From positions 1 through 15,456 of the forward strand of contig JAEYPA010000150.1 in the NCBI GenBank assembly GCA_023411225.1: a DNA stretch of 15,456 nucleotides, written 5' to 3'. The stretch's first letter is position 1, and each line of letters opens with the position of its first letter. Below are positions 1 through 6,885 of this stretch, piece after piece. A model generated the notes under the pieces. It worked only from the letters and a program-made list of their open reading frames with translations. It was not told the DNA's origin and did not search any database. This stretch comes from Bacillota bacterium (GTDB lineage Bacteria > Bacillota > Clostridia > Lachnospirales > Lachnospiraceae). The position numbers were made by a program, and so were the translations under genes.

Positions 1-650
1 CCACGAGTCACAGGATGATTTGGAGAAAGACTATTTTCACGAAACTGTTTAAGCTCTTCCGTATCCAAAATTCCCTTATAGTCGCTATATTCCATAGCCT
101 CAACCTTCTGAATCTCATGACTGGTACGGAAACCATCAAAGAAATGCACCACTGGAAGGCGGCCTTTTATTGCAGCTAAATGTGCAACTGGTGCCAGGTC
201 CATAACCTCTTGAACCGAATTGGATGCAAGTAACACACAGCCAGTCTGTCTAACAGCCATAACATCCTGATGATCTCCAAAGATATTAAGAGCTTGAGCT
301 GCCAGAGCACGGGCACTGACATGCAATACTCCTGGTAGGAGTTCTCCTGCTACCTTGTATAGATTTGGAATCATTAATAATAAACCTTGAGATGCAGTAA
401 AAGTAGTAGTTAAAGCACCACCCTGAAGAGAACCATGGAAAGCTCCTGCCGCTCCGGCCTCTGATTGCATTTCCACTACATCTACAATTTGGTCAAACAT
501 GTTTTTACGACCTTTGGCCGCCCATTCATCTACAATCTCTGCCATAGTGGAAGATGGCGTAATCGGATATATAGCGGCAACCTCAGTAAACCCATAAGCC
601 ACATAGGCTGCTGCCGTATTTCCATCCACTGTCATTATCGTCTTTCCCAT
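1..650 (-). CDS. nifJ: Pyruvate:ferredoxin (flavodoxin) oxidoreductase, N-terminal part, truncated by the window edge
   Basis: The enzyme oxidatively decarboxylates pyruvate with CoA to acetyl-CoA, CO2 and reduced ferredoxin, the central step of clostridial fermentation. About 216 codons are present here. I translated them as MGKTIMTVDGNTAAAYVAYG onward, followed by the YPITPSST motif at residues 28-35 (its Thr contacts pyruvate in the family). Further on are EMQSEAGAAGA and SARALAAQALNIFGDHQDV, whose Arg aligns with the conserved substrate-binding Arg. VVHFFDGFRTSHE, the family hallmark near the end of domain I, follows. The single-chain clostridial form is usually near 1170 residues, so most of the gene lies beyond position 1. 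The start ATG at 650-648 follows GGAGGG with a 6-base gap. The frame is open to the edge with no stop. The 72-codon ORF just upstream ends 11 bases before this start. Recognition of the family is firm; that the rest of the gene is intact cannot be seen. Confidence 0.96.
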   Translation of the reverse strand, partial: MGKTIMTVDGNTAAAYVAYGFTEVAAIYPITPSSTMAEIVDEWAAKGRKNMFDQIVDVVEMQSEAGAAGAFHGSLQGGALTTTFTASQGLLLMIPNLYKVAGELLPGVLHVSARALAAQALNIFGDHQDVMAVRQTGCVLLASNSVQEVMDLAPVAHLAAIKGRLPVVHFFDGFRTSHEIQKVEAMEYSDYKGILDTEELKQFRENSLSPNHPVTR

Positions 651-661
651 TACGTTCCCTC

Positions 662-880
662 CTACAACCGACTGCCATTATCTACCCAGTCTTTGGCTTC
701 TTCCACATCATATATATCCGGAATCTCAACCTTACTTCTTGGAATCACTTCAGAATCCTCAGACCAGGCTGCAGTTCCTTCACTATTGGTAGGACGGGAG
801 GATTGTAATCGTTTGTTATTATCACCGTTTAAAGCAGTTTGATTAAAAAAGTTCAATGGATATTCCTCACTTTCATTCAT
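662..880 (-). CDS. Small acidic hypothetical protein (72 aa) directly upstream of PFOR
   Basis: I do not recognise a family. The product is hydrophilic and acidic, with no membrane segment or signal peptide. Its C-terminal part (VEIPDIYDVEEAKDWVDNGSRL, roughly residues 51-72) could form a short helix. It ends 11 bases before the PFOR start, so the two would be co-transcribed, and the PFOR Shine-Dalgarno lies just after its stop codon. Codon use (GAA, GAT, AAT, TTA, A/T in third positions) matches its neighbours. The start is weakly supported: only a poor GGAATAG stretch precedes ATG 880-878. It could be a small protein linked to PFOR, or a translated leader; no function can be assigned. Confidence 0.55.
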   Translation of the reverse strand: MNESEEYPLNFFNQTALNGDNNKRLQSSRPTNSEGTAAWSEDSEVIPRSKVEIPDIYDVEEAKDWVDNGSRL

Positions 881-1014
881 AATCTATTCCATATGTCTTC
901 ATGTGTCCTTCAAGTAGCCGAAATCTTCATATAAACATTATAGTTTTTTGCAATATTAGAATAAATTATACATGAATCATGCAATCATGTAGGTTCCATA
1001 CACTCCTGTTATCA

Positions 1015-1048
1015 CAAAAAAACACGGATTAGAGTCTATTCCGTGTTT
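1015..1048 (-). terminator. Intrinsic terminator of the SSF symporter gene
   Basis: Arms AAACACGGA (1020-1028) and TCCGTGTTT (1040-1048) form a perfect 9-bp stem, and the loop contains a further TAGA-G-TCTA pairing. Read on the minus strand the stem is followed by a T run (complement of 1016-1022). It lies about 50 bases after the symporter stop and upstream of the PFOR cluster, separating the two units. Confidence 0.85.
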
Positions 1049-1098
1049 CTTTAAGTTACATATTAAGATAATTTTCATAAAAATGAGAATATTGCAAT

Positions 1099-2604
1099 TT
1101 ACTTTTCTTCTACATCGAGACATTGAAAGGCATAATCGGTTACTTCTTTATCCGGTTTTCCTGTCAGAAGACTAACAATAGGAACAATTATCAATCCAAC
1201 TAGCATTACAAAAGCTCCTGCATTAATTGGAGACTGCAATATTTTAGGGAAGATGCTGTTAAACATCATATTTACCATAATAAAACCACTTGCAAAGATG
1301 AAACAGGCATAAATGGAAGCCTTGTTAACCCTTTTCCAAAACAATCCATAAAAGAATGGTGCCAAGAAGGATCCAGCCAATGCACCCCAAGATACACCCA
1401 TAAGCTGTGCAATAAATGTTACCTTAGATTTATACTGCACAATAGCTATTACCACTGAAATAACAATAAATATTGCAATAAAAATTCTCATAACAAACAG
1501 CTGTGATTTCTCCTTCATATTCTTCACTATGGTACCTTTAATAAAATCCAAGGTAAGAGTAGAACTGGAGGTAAGAACTAAGGAAGATAAGGTTGACATG
1601 GAGGCAGATAATACTAGTATCACTACAATTCCTATCAGTAAATCAGACAGACTAGACAGCATTGTAGGAATAATTTGATCATAACCTTTAGCGATATCAA
1701 CAGTATTATATAAACGCCCAAATCCCCCGAGGAAATAACAACCACCTGCTACAACAACTGCAAATAATGTGGAGATAATCGTTCCTGTCTTGATAGATTT
1801 TGAGTCTTTAATTGCATAGAATTTATGTACCATCTGTGGTAAGCCCCAGGTTCCTAAGGAGGTTAAAATAACAACTCCCAAGAGACTAATCGGGTCGGGA
1901 CCAAAGATAGAAGTAAAGGACCCAGCTTCTGCATTAGCTGAGGTATCTGATATTTGAGATAAGCTATGAAGTGCCTCTGTAAAGCCACCATTTTGATTTA
2001 GTACAGATGCAATAACTGCTACTATACCACCTAACATAATAATACCTTGAATAAAGTCATTAATTGCTGTTGCCATATAACCACCAGCAATAACATAAAC
2101 TCCGGTAAGGACTGCCATAATTATTACACAATAAGTATAATCTATATTAAAAGCCATACCGAACAAGCGAGAAAGACCATTATATAAAGATGCTGTATAA
2201 GGAATTAGAAACACAAAAACGATAAGAGAAGCAAACATCTTTAAGCCTTTACTTCCGAAACGTTTTTCAAAAAACTCAGGCATAGTCTTGCTTTCCAAAT
2301 GATGCGTCATGATTCTGGTTCTCTTACCTAATATAACCCAAGCCAGCAGTGTTCCTATCACAGCATTACCAATACCAATCCAAGTAGCAGCTACGCCATA
2401 TTTCCATCCGAACTGTCCTGCATACCCTACAAAGATTACCGCAGAAAAATAAGAGGTTCCGTAAGCAAAGGCAGTCAGCCACGCACCAACATTTCTACCC
2501 CCTAATACAAATTCATTAACATTAGTCGCCTTTTTTCGGCATACAAGGCCAACTGCAACCATTATCCCAAAAAATACAACTAGCAACAAAACCTTTATAA
2601 ACAT
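1099..2604 (-). CDS. Sodium:solute symporter family (SSF) transporter
   Basis: This integral membrane carrier (501 aa) takes up an organic solute with Na+. The family includes PutP (proline), PanF (pantothenate) and many uncharacterised members, and I cannot name the substrate. Visible family features are an N-terminal hydrophobic helix followed by a short basic loop, then NEFVLGGRNVGAWLTAFAYG, the segment seen at the start of the SSF core. Others are GGYMATAINDFIQGIIMLGG (the conserved GG..A...TD..QG signature) and a run of about 13 hydrophobic helices, close to the usual topology. Length is normal. The frame is open back to a TTG at 2625, but the Shine-Dalgarno GGAAGGAG lies inside that extension, 6 bases before ATG 2604-2602, so the ATG is chosen. 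The gene is monocistronic, with a consensus promoter at 2721-2749 and a terminator at 1015-1048. Confidence 0.93.
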   Translation of the reverse strand: MFIKVLLLVVFFGIMVAVGLVCRKKATNVNEFVLGGRNVGAWLTAFAYGTSYFSAVIFVGYAGQFGWKYGVAATWIGIGNAVIGTLLAWVILGKRTRIMTHHLESKTMPEFFEKRFGSKGLKMFASLIVFVFLIPYTASLYNGLSRLFGMAFNIDYTYCVIIMAVLTGVYVIAGGYMATAINDFIQGIIMLGGIVAVIASVLNQNGGFTEALHSLSQISDTSANAEAGSFTSIFGPDPISLLGVVILTSLGTWGLPQMVHKFYAIKDSKSIKTGTIISTLFAVVVAGGCYFLGGFGRLYNTVDIAKGYDQIIPTMLSSLSDLLIGIVVILVLSASMSTLSSLVLTSSSTLTLDFIKGTIVKNMKEKSQLFVMRIFIAIFIVISVVIAIVQYKSKVTFIAQLMGVSWGALAGSFLAPFFYGLFWKRVNKASIYACFIFASGFIMVNMMFNSIFPKILQSPINAGAFVMLVGLIIVPIVSLLTGKPDKEVTDYAFQCLDVEEK

Positions 2605-2657
2605 TACTATTCTCCTTCCACCCAATCATTATGACAATATTTTATTTTGATTTTACA

Positions 2658-2697
2658 CATTAATACTATTACGTATTAGTGCATTTATGTATTAATG
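2658..2697 (-). promoter_or_regulatory. Repeat-rich leader: candidate operator or RNA stem between promoter and SSF gene
   Basis: On the plus strand CATTAATAC (2658-2666) is the perfect reverse complement of GTATTAATG (2689-2697). Between them lies the imperfect palindrome ACTATTACGTATTAGT. Read on the minus strand there are two near-identical direct copies, GCATTAATACATAA and GCACTAATACGTAA, then an inverted copy of the same unit. The cluster starts about 17 bases downstream of the predicted transcription start, where a repressor would block elongation or initiation. It could also fold as an RNA hairpin, although no U-tract follows. No regulator is assigned. Confidence 0.5.
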
Positions 2698-2720
2698 CTT
2701 TAAAGTACTGAATCATTCTT

Positions 2721-2749
2721 ATTATATAGATATAATTTTACTTTGTCAA
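2721..2749 (-). promoter_or_regulatory. Perfect consensus sigma-A promoter of the SSF gene
   Basis: On the minus strand TTGACA (2749-2744) and TATAAT (2726-2721) are separated by exactly 17 bases, a full match to the housekeeping consensus. Transcription would start near 2714, giving an untranslated leader of about 110 bases before ATG 2604. A promoter this strong in front of a transporter gene suggests it is held in check by another signal, for which the repeats at 2658-2697 are candidates. Confidence 0.85.
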
Positions 2750-2800
2750 TACGATTATAGGAATTATGGAGGAAGTATACCTTAAACTCCAACTCTATAC

Positions 2801-2835
2801 TATTAAAAAGTAGCTGTACCCTCTGATACAGCCAC
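2801..2835 (-). terminator. Intrinsic terminator of the diguanylate cyclase gene
   Basis: On the minus strand GTGGCTGTA pairs with TACAGCTAC over 9 positions with one G-U wobble (plus-strand arms 2827-2835 and 2810-2818), with an 8-base loop, and is followed by TTTTTAATA. It lies 20 bases after the stop codon of the GGDEF gene. Confidence 0.88.
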
Positions 2836-2855
2836 TCAGTATAATCTCTATGTAT

Positions 2856-4535
2856 TTACTCTATGTCTTTACTCTTTGATCTTTTTATTTTATCTTTCAT
2901 CTCATACATTCGATGATCGGCTATAATGAATATTTCCTGTACTGAAGCCCCTTCTTTTTCATCGCTGCAACAATACCCAAAAGCCGGATCTATTTTAACC
3001 TCATTCTCTTGATTGCTTTTCTGGATGTTCTGTATGAATTCTTTCAAAAGATTATTTATGTTCACATTCTCTAGGGATTTAAAGATGACAATAAACTCAT
3101 CTCCACCCATTCTTCCAACCACGCCTGTCTCTCCAAATGTAGTCTTTAGTATAGAGGCAAATACCTGTAGAGCACGGTCTCCTTCCTTATGCCCATATAC
3201 ATCATTGATCATTTTAAAATTATTGAGATCTAAGTTGAGAATTCCAAACCTTTCCTTGCTATTTGCCAGTTCTTCGAAGGTTTCCTCACAAGAACGACGA
3301 TTAGCCACCTCGGTAAGTACATCGGTATATGCAAAGTATTCCAGTAACTCTTTTCGTGCTTCCAGATACACTATTTTCGCCATATCAAATCCATAATCCA
3401 TAAATATAATAACAATAAATATAAGCATTCCTAGACAAATATGGCTATTATAATGTCCAAAATTTGTCAGTTTCGTGTACCTTAAGATATATAAGTTAAG
3501 ACCATCTACTATGACAAATATAGTTATAACGATTACACCAACTAGATAAGTAGGATTGACAGTTAATCTCTTAATCATATTATGACAGCAGATAACTATG
3601 AAATAAACAACCATCAATAGCATTAGAATATGCTCGACTCTTATCATTGATGGAAAATGTCGAATATTCAGTATTTGCAATAAAAAAACAATACCAGTAT
3701 ATAAAATCTGTGCTCCCAGTATGAAATTAAAAATTCGAATGAAATATTTCTTAGTCCTGTCTACTATAGCACCTTTAAAATACAATAAAGCAAAAATAGG
3801 CGCTATATATAGAGATCCATATTCCAAGTATGCCTTAACTCTTTTGTCATAGGCAAATAGACCGATAAGATCATAGTTGCAGATTGACCAAAGTCCTACA
3901 GTGATGGAAAAAATTGCGAGATATGCAAGCCTTGATCTCCGTCCTTTGATGTCAGTTATTATGCAGGCAATAAATATAAAGCAGATACCAAATACAATTA
4001 AGAAGAGATTGATTGACAAAGGTATTACATGTTCTCTAACATAATCCTTAACGATATAATAAGAATTGTATAGCTGGGGTGTGGCAACGGAACCAAATGA
4101 TTCATTTTCCGTTGCTATGAGCTCTATTTTAAGATTTTTATTTCCATAATTATCATCTAAATAAATAGAATGAAATCCATAACCTAAAAGTTTATTTTCT
4201 TTTCTTAACTGACTACCATAGGAATAGATTTGTTTTCCCTCTAAAAAGACATTTATTTCAGCATGTAACGTGTAAAGTTTTAATACTGGATTTAATATCT
4301 TAATATTAGGAATCTTATTTTCTAATATAATACTATCTCCACCGTTCAGTAGCTCAAAGTGAAAGGTTTTTAGGTCCACATTTTCATAGACTTCACCATT
4401 AACATTAACCTGCCAGCCTTGATTCATTGAAATATAGTGTCTGTTGCCTTCCCTAGACAGTATTAAGTTAATCACTACAGTAGTAAGAACGATTATTATA
4501 GAGAGCACAACATATTTTGTCATTCTATTTTTCAT
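2856..4535 (-). CDS. Membrane-bound 7TM diguanylate cyclase (GGDEF), DISM-like extracellular sensor
   Basis: The protein (559 aa) is predicted to make c-di-GMP from two GTP at the inner face of the membrane in response to an outside signal. Order of parts: an N-terminal hydrophobic anchor (about 7-26); an extracellular beta-rich domain (about 30-168) resembling 7TMR-DISM sensor regions; seven membrane helices (about 170-193, 203-226, 236-256, 264-288, 300-319, 328-351, 364-383); and a GGDEF domain (about 400-555). The catalytic domain has DVLTEVANRR (405-414), the metal Asp in LDLNNFK (D436), NDVYGHKEGD (444-453) and an intact GGDEF (477-481). The allosteric I-site RxxD, expected at 468-471, reads GETG, so product inhibition by that route should be absent. 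There is no EAL domain. ATG 4535 follows GGGAGGTG with good spacing. The gene stands alone between hcp's terminator and its own. The 18-bp palindrome at 4590-4607 is its likely control site. Confidence 0.92.
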   Translation of the reverse strand: MKNRMTKYVVLSIIIVLTTVVINLILSREGNRHYISMNQGWQVNVNGEVYENVDLKTFHFELLNGGDSIILENKIPNIKILNPVLKLYTLHAEINVFLEGKQIYSYGSQLRKENKLLGYGFHSIYLDDNYGNKNLKIELIATENESFGSVATPQLYNSYYIVKDYVREHVIPLSINLFLIVFGICFIFIACIITDIKGRRSRLAYLAIFSITVGLWSICNYDLIGLFAYDKRVKAYLEYGSLYIAPIFALLYFKGAIVDRTKKYFIRIFNFILGAQILYTGIVFLLQILNIRHFPSMIRVEHILMLLMVVYFIVICCHNMIKRLTVNPTYLVGVIVITIFVIVDGLNLYILRYTKLTNFGHYNSHICLGMLIFIVIIFMDYGFDMAKIVYLEARKELLEYFAYTDVLTEVANRRSCEETFEELANSKERFGILNLDLNNFKMINDVYGHKEGDRALQVFASILKTTFGETGVVGRMGGDEFIVIFKSLENVNINNLLKEFIQNIQKSNQENEVKIDPAFGYCCSDEKEGASVQEIFIIADHRMYEMKDKIKRSKSKDIE

Positions 4536-4589
4536 AAAACACCTCCCTTATTATTGTATTTGCATTAATAATGTATTTATCGACATTTC

Positions 4590-4607
4590 CTGTAATTAAA
4601 ATTACAG
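4590..4607 (-). promoter_or_regulatory. 18-bp palindrome CTGTAATTTTAATTACAG upstream of the GGDEF gene
   Basis: Perfect 8-bp arms flank a 2-bp centre at 4598.5. The core TGTAA-N6-TTACA is the same as in the palindrome in front of hcp. If it acts as a class II activator site, the start would lie near 4557-4558, about 22 bases before the ATG. A fair -10 candidate (TATTAA or ATTAAT, 4570-4564) is in place there. If instead the promoter at 4617-4645 is used, the palindrome falls at about +3 to +20 and would act as a repressor site. Confidence 0.55.
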
Positions 4608-4616
4608 CAAAAGTAA

Positions 4617-4645
4617 GTTATACTACCCAAAACAACCTCCTACAA
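4617..4645 (-). promoter_or_regulatory. Weak alternative promoter for the GGDEF gene
   Basis: On the minus strand TTGTAG (4645-4640) and TATAAC (4622-4617) stand 17 bases apart, matching consensus at 3 of 6 and 5 of 6 positions. The match is modest and the activated promoter model at about 4564-4570 competes with it. Confidence 0.25.
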
Positions 4646-4710
4646 TTAACCTCTAGTATTATGTATTCATAACGACTGGAGTCGATTTTAAGAATTATAA
4701 TGGTTTCTAC

Positions 4711-4750
4711 AAAAATCCCCTTTCCATAGAACCATTGGAAAGGGGATTTT
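4711..4750 (-). terminator. Strong intrinsic terminator of hcp
   Basis: A perfect 15-bp stem is formed by AAAATCCCCTTTCCA (4712-4726) and TGGAAAGGGGATTTT (4736-4750), with a 9-base loop. The A/T ends of the stem supply a U-run in either direction, so it may stop transcription from both sides. It begins 8 bases after the hcp stop and separates hcp from the GGDEF promoter. Confidence 0.93.
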
Positions 4751-4758
4751 CTAATCTA

Positions 4759-6684
4759 TTATTTATTTAATTTTGATAAAATTTCATCTGCATCCATTCC
4801 ATGCACCATACAAGCTTCTGCTAAAGTTTCCATTTGAGAGGATGGACATCCAAGACAATGCATTCCAGCTGCTAACAATACATCTGCATTACCAGGATTT
4901 GCTCTTAAGATGTCACCAATCGTCATATCTTTAGAAAGAACACCTTCTTCTGCTTTTGCAGTCTTTACTTCTTCACCAAAGAACAACTCCATATCCTCTT
5001 CTACAGTAGAGATTCCGGCGATTCCAAAGTTCTCTACTAATACCTTTGCTACATTTGGAGAAAGGAATGCAGGAAGTGTTGGCCCTAAGTGAATCTCTTT
5101 CACTCCTAGGTATAGTAAGGATAGTAATACAATAACGGCCTTTTGTTCATACCATGCAATGTTATAGATAATTGGAAGCTCATTGATGTCAGCAAGTCCA
5201 AATACCTCTTTTAATTTAAGTGCAATTAAGGCCAAGGAGTAGGAGTCATTACACTGACCGGCATCTAATACTCTAGGAATTCCACCGATATCTCCTAAGT
5301 CAAGCTTGTTATATTTGTATTTTGCACAACCTGCAGTCAGGATTACAGTATCCTTTGGAAGGGCTTTTGCAAAATCAGTGTAGTAGTTACGTTTTGTAGC
5401 ACGTCCATCACAGCCTGCCATTACTACGAATTTCTTAATAGCACCGGATTTTACAGCCTCTACTACAGTATCTGCTAAGGCAAATACCTGCTCATGAGCA
5501 AATCCACCGATGATTTCTCCTGTCTCAATCTCTGTTGGAGCAGCACAAGTCTTAGCTAACTCGATGATTTCTGAGAAATCCTTCTTGGAACCGGATTCAC
5601 CTTCAATGTGCTTACAACCTGCATAGCCTGCTGCACCAGTGGTGAACATTCTGCTCTTATAGGAATCCTTTGGAGGAACAATACAGTTAGTGGTCATTAG
5701 GATTGGTCCGTTAAAGGATTCAAATTCTTCTTTCTGTTTCCACCAAGCATTACCGTAGTTACCTACTAAGTTGGTGTATTTCTTCAGGTTTGGATAGTAG
5801 TGTGCTGGTAACATCTCGGAATGAGTATATACATCTACACCAGTTCCCTGAGTTTGGATCAATAACTGTTCGATATCGGAAAGATCATGACCAGATACTA
5901 GAATACCAGGGTTTTTGCCAACGCCAATGTTTACCTTAGTAATCTCTGGGTTACCATACGTGCTAGTATTGGCAGTATCTAAAAGAGCCATACCATCTAC
6001 ACCAAACTTACCAGTTTCTAAGGTAAGTGCTACCAGATCATCCGCTGTTAAAGAATCATCTAATAGTTTAGCTAAGGTCTCCTGCATAAATGCATCAATT
6101 TCTTCATTGTCATATCCTAATGCATTGGCATGCTTAGAGTATGCAGATAAGCCTTTTAATCCGTAAGTGATCAATTCTCTTAATGAACGAACGTCTTCAT
6201 TTTCAGTGGCGAGAACACCAACTTCTTTGGATTCTGCTTTTGCTTTTAACATTGCATTTACTTCAGCTCCACTGTTATTTCCGGATACGATATTTTTTAA
6301 TGTTGCAAGCAATCCGGATTTTGTATTTTCTTCAACATCCCAAGTAGCAGCTTCAGATAAAGCTTCTTTACCTGATAGTTGTTCCATTAATTTATTCTTA
6401 AGTGATAAGGTTTCTTTTACTCTTTCGTAGAATACTTCATCATCAAAGTTTGCATTTGTGATAGTAGTAAATAAGTTTAGTGTTACATAATGATTTACCT
6501 CTTTTGAAATAGATTTTCCTTCTTTACGTAATCTAGTTGTAACCTCAGATAATCCCTTTGTTACATAGATTAATAAATCCTGCATATTGGCAAGGTCAGC
6601 ACTCTTACCGCAAACCCCTGCTTTGGTACAACCTTTATTACCTGCAGTTTCCTGACATTGATAACAAAACATATTTTCTTTCAT
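4759..6684 (-). CDS. hcp: Hybrid cluster protein (prismane), class I, with fused C-terminal redox-disulfide domain
   Basis: Hcp carries a [4Fe-4S] cluster and a 4Fe-2S-2O hybrid cluster in the cytoplasm. In other organisms it is described as hydroxylamine reductase and, more recently, as a high-affinity NO reductase in nitrosative stress defence. The N-terminal motif C7-x2-C10-x8-C19-x5-C25 is the strict-anaerobe (class I) type. All expected hybrid-cluster ligands can be placed: H266 (SGHDL), E290 (THSEM), C334 (NCIVPP), C425 (AGCDG), C453 (AGCAKY), C478 (GQCND), E513 and K515 (WYEQK). Hcp is usually about 540-555 residues. Here an extra domain (about 587-641) with MHCLGCPSSQ (C610, C613) and C625 matches the DUF1858 / hybrid-cluster-associated disulfide family. 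ATG 6684 follows AAAGGAG by 8 bases. The gene is single, with its own terminator and an FNR-like palindrome upstream (6756-6771). Confidence 0.97.
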   Translation of the reverse strand: MKENMFCYQCQETAGNKGCTKAGVCGKSADLANMQDLLIYVTKGLSEVTTRLRKEGKSISKEVNHYVTLNLFTTITNANFDDEVFYERVKETLSLKNKLMEQLSGKEALSEAATWDVEENTKSGLLATLKNIVSGNNSGAEVNAMLKAKAESKEVGVLATENEDVRSLRELITYGLKGLSAYSKHANALGYDNEEIDAFMQETLAKLLDDSLTADDLVALTLETGKFGVDGMALLDTANTSTYGNPEITKVNIGVGKNPGILVSGHDLSDIEQLLIQTQGTGVDVYTHSEMLPAHYYPNLKKYTNLVGNYGNAWWKQKEEFESFNGPILMTTNCIVPPKDSYKSRMFTTGAAGYAGCKHIEGESGSKKDFSEIIELAKTCAAPTEIETGEIIGGFAHEQVFALADTVVEAVKSGAIKKFVVMAGCDGRATKRNYYTDFAKALPKDTVILTAGCAKYKYNKLDLGDIGGIPRVLDAGQCNDSYSLALIALKLKEVFGLADINELPIIYNIAWYEQKAVIVLLSLLYLGVKEIHLGPTLPAFLSPNVAKVLVENFGIAGISTVEEDMELFFGEEVKTAKAEEGVLSKDMTIGDILRANPGNADVLLAAGMHCLGCPSSQMETLAEACMVHGMDADEILSKLNK

Positions 6685-6728
6685 ACCATACTCTCCTTTA
6701 AAAGTTTTTTGTTTGCTTCGATGTGCTT

Positions 6729-6734
6729 ATGATA
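6729..6734 (-). promoter_or_regulatory. Predicted -10 box of hcp (TATCAT)
   Basis: TATCAT on the minus strand matches TATAAT at 5 of 6 positions. It puts +1 near 6722 and gives a leader of about 37 bases to ATG 6684. There is no recognisable -35 box at the right distance; that place is partly filled by the palindrome at 6756-6771. This is what an activator-dependent promoter looks like. Confidence 0.55.
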
Positions 6735-6755
6735 ACGTATCTGTCATTTTAATTC

Positions 6756-6771
6756 TGTAACATTTGTTACA
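6756..6771 (-). promoter_or_regulatory. FNR/HcpR-type palindrome TGTAACAAATGTTACA in the hcp promoter
   Basis: Perfect 7-bp arms (TGTAACA / TGTTACA) surround a 2-bp centre at 6763.5. With +1 at 6722, set by the TATCAT box, the centre lies at -41.5, the standard class II position for CRP/FNR-family activators. HcpR, a member of that family, is known to control hcp in many anaerobes. The assignment of this site to HcpR is inference. The same TGTAA-N6-TTACA core recurs in front of the neighbouring GGDEF gene. Confidence 0.72.
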
Positions 6772-6781
6772 TTTTAAAAAA

Positions 6782-6816
6782 TAATAAAAAAAAAGAGTTT
6801 TCCATGCAAAACTCTT
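6782..6816 (-). terminator. Intrinsic terminator of the nitroreductase gene
   Basis: On the minus strand AAGAGTTTT (6816-6808) pairs with AAAACTCTT (6801-6793) around a 6-base loop and runs into a long T stretch (complement of 6784-6794). It lies about 70 bases after the nitroreductase stop and directly upstream of the hcp control region. Confidence 0.9.
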
Positions 6817-6885
6817 CATCTGAGTTGGGTCATTAGAGCACTAAAGGTAATGGATATGTACCATAAAGGCATAGTTTTCATTTAA

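Noticed and set aside
465..842. Plus-strand 125-codon frame across the PFOR start and the 72-codon ORF
   Set aside because: Lies opposite the PFOR N-terminus and the small ORF, with no ribosome binding site; an antisense shadow.
2605..2625. Seven-codon longer start (TTG 2625) for the SSF gene
   Set aside because: The Shine-Dalgarno GGAAGGAG lies inside this extension and is correctly spaced for ATG 2604.
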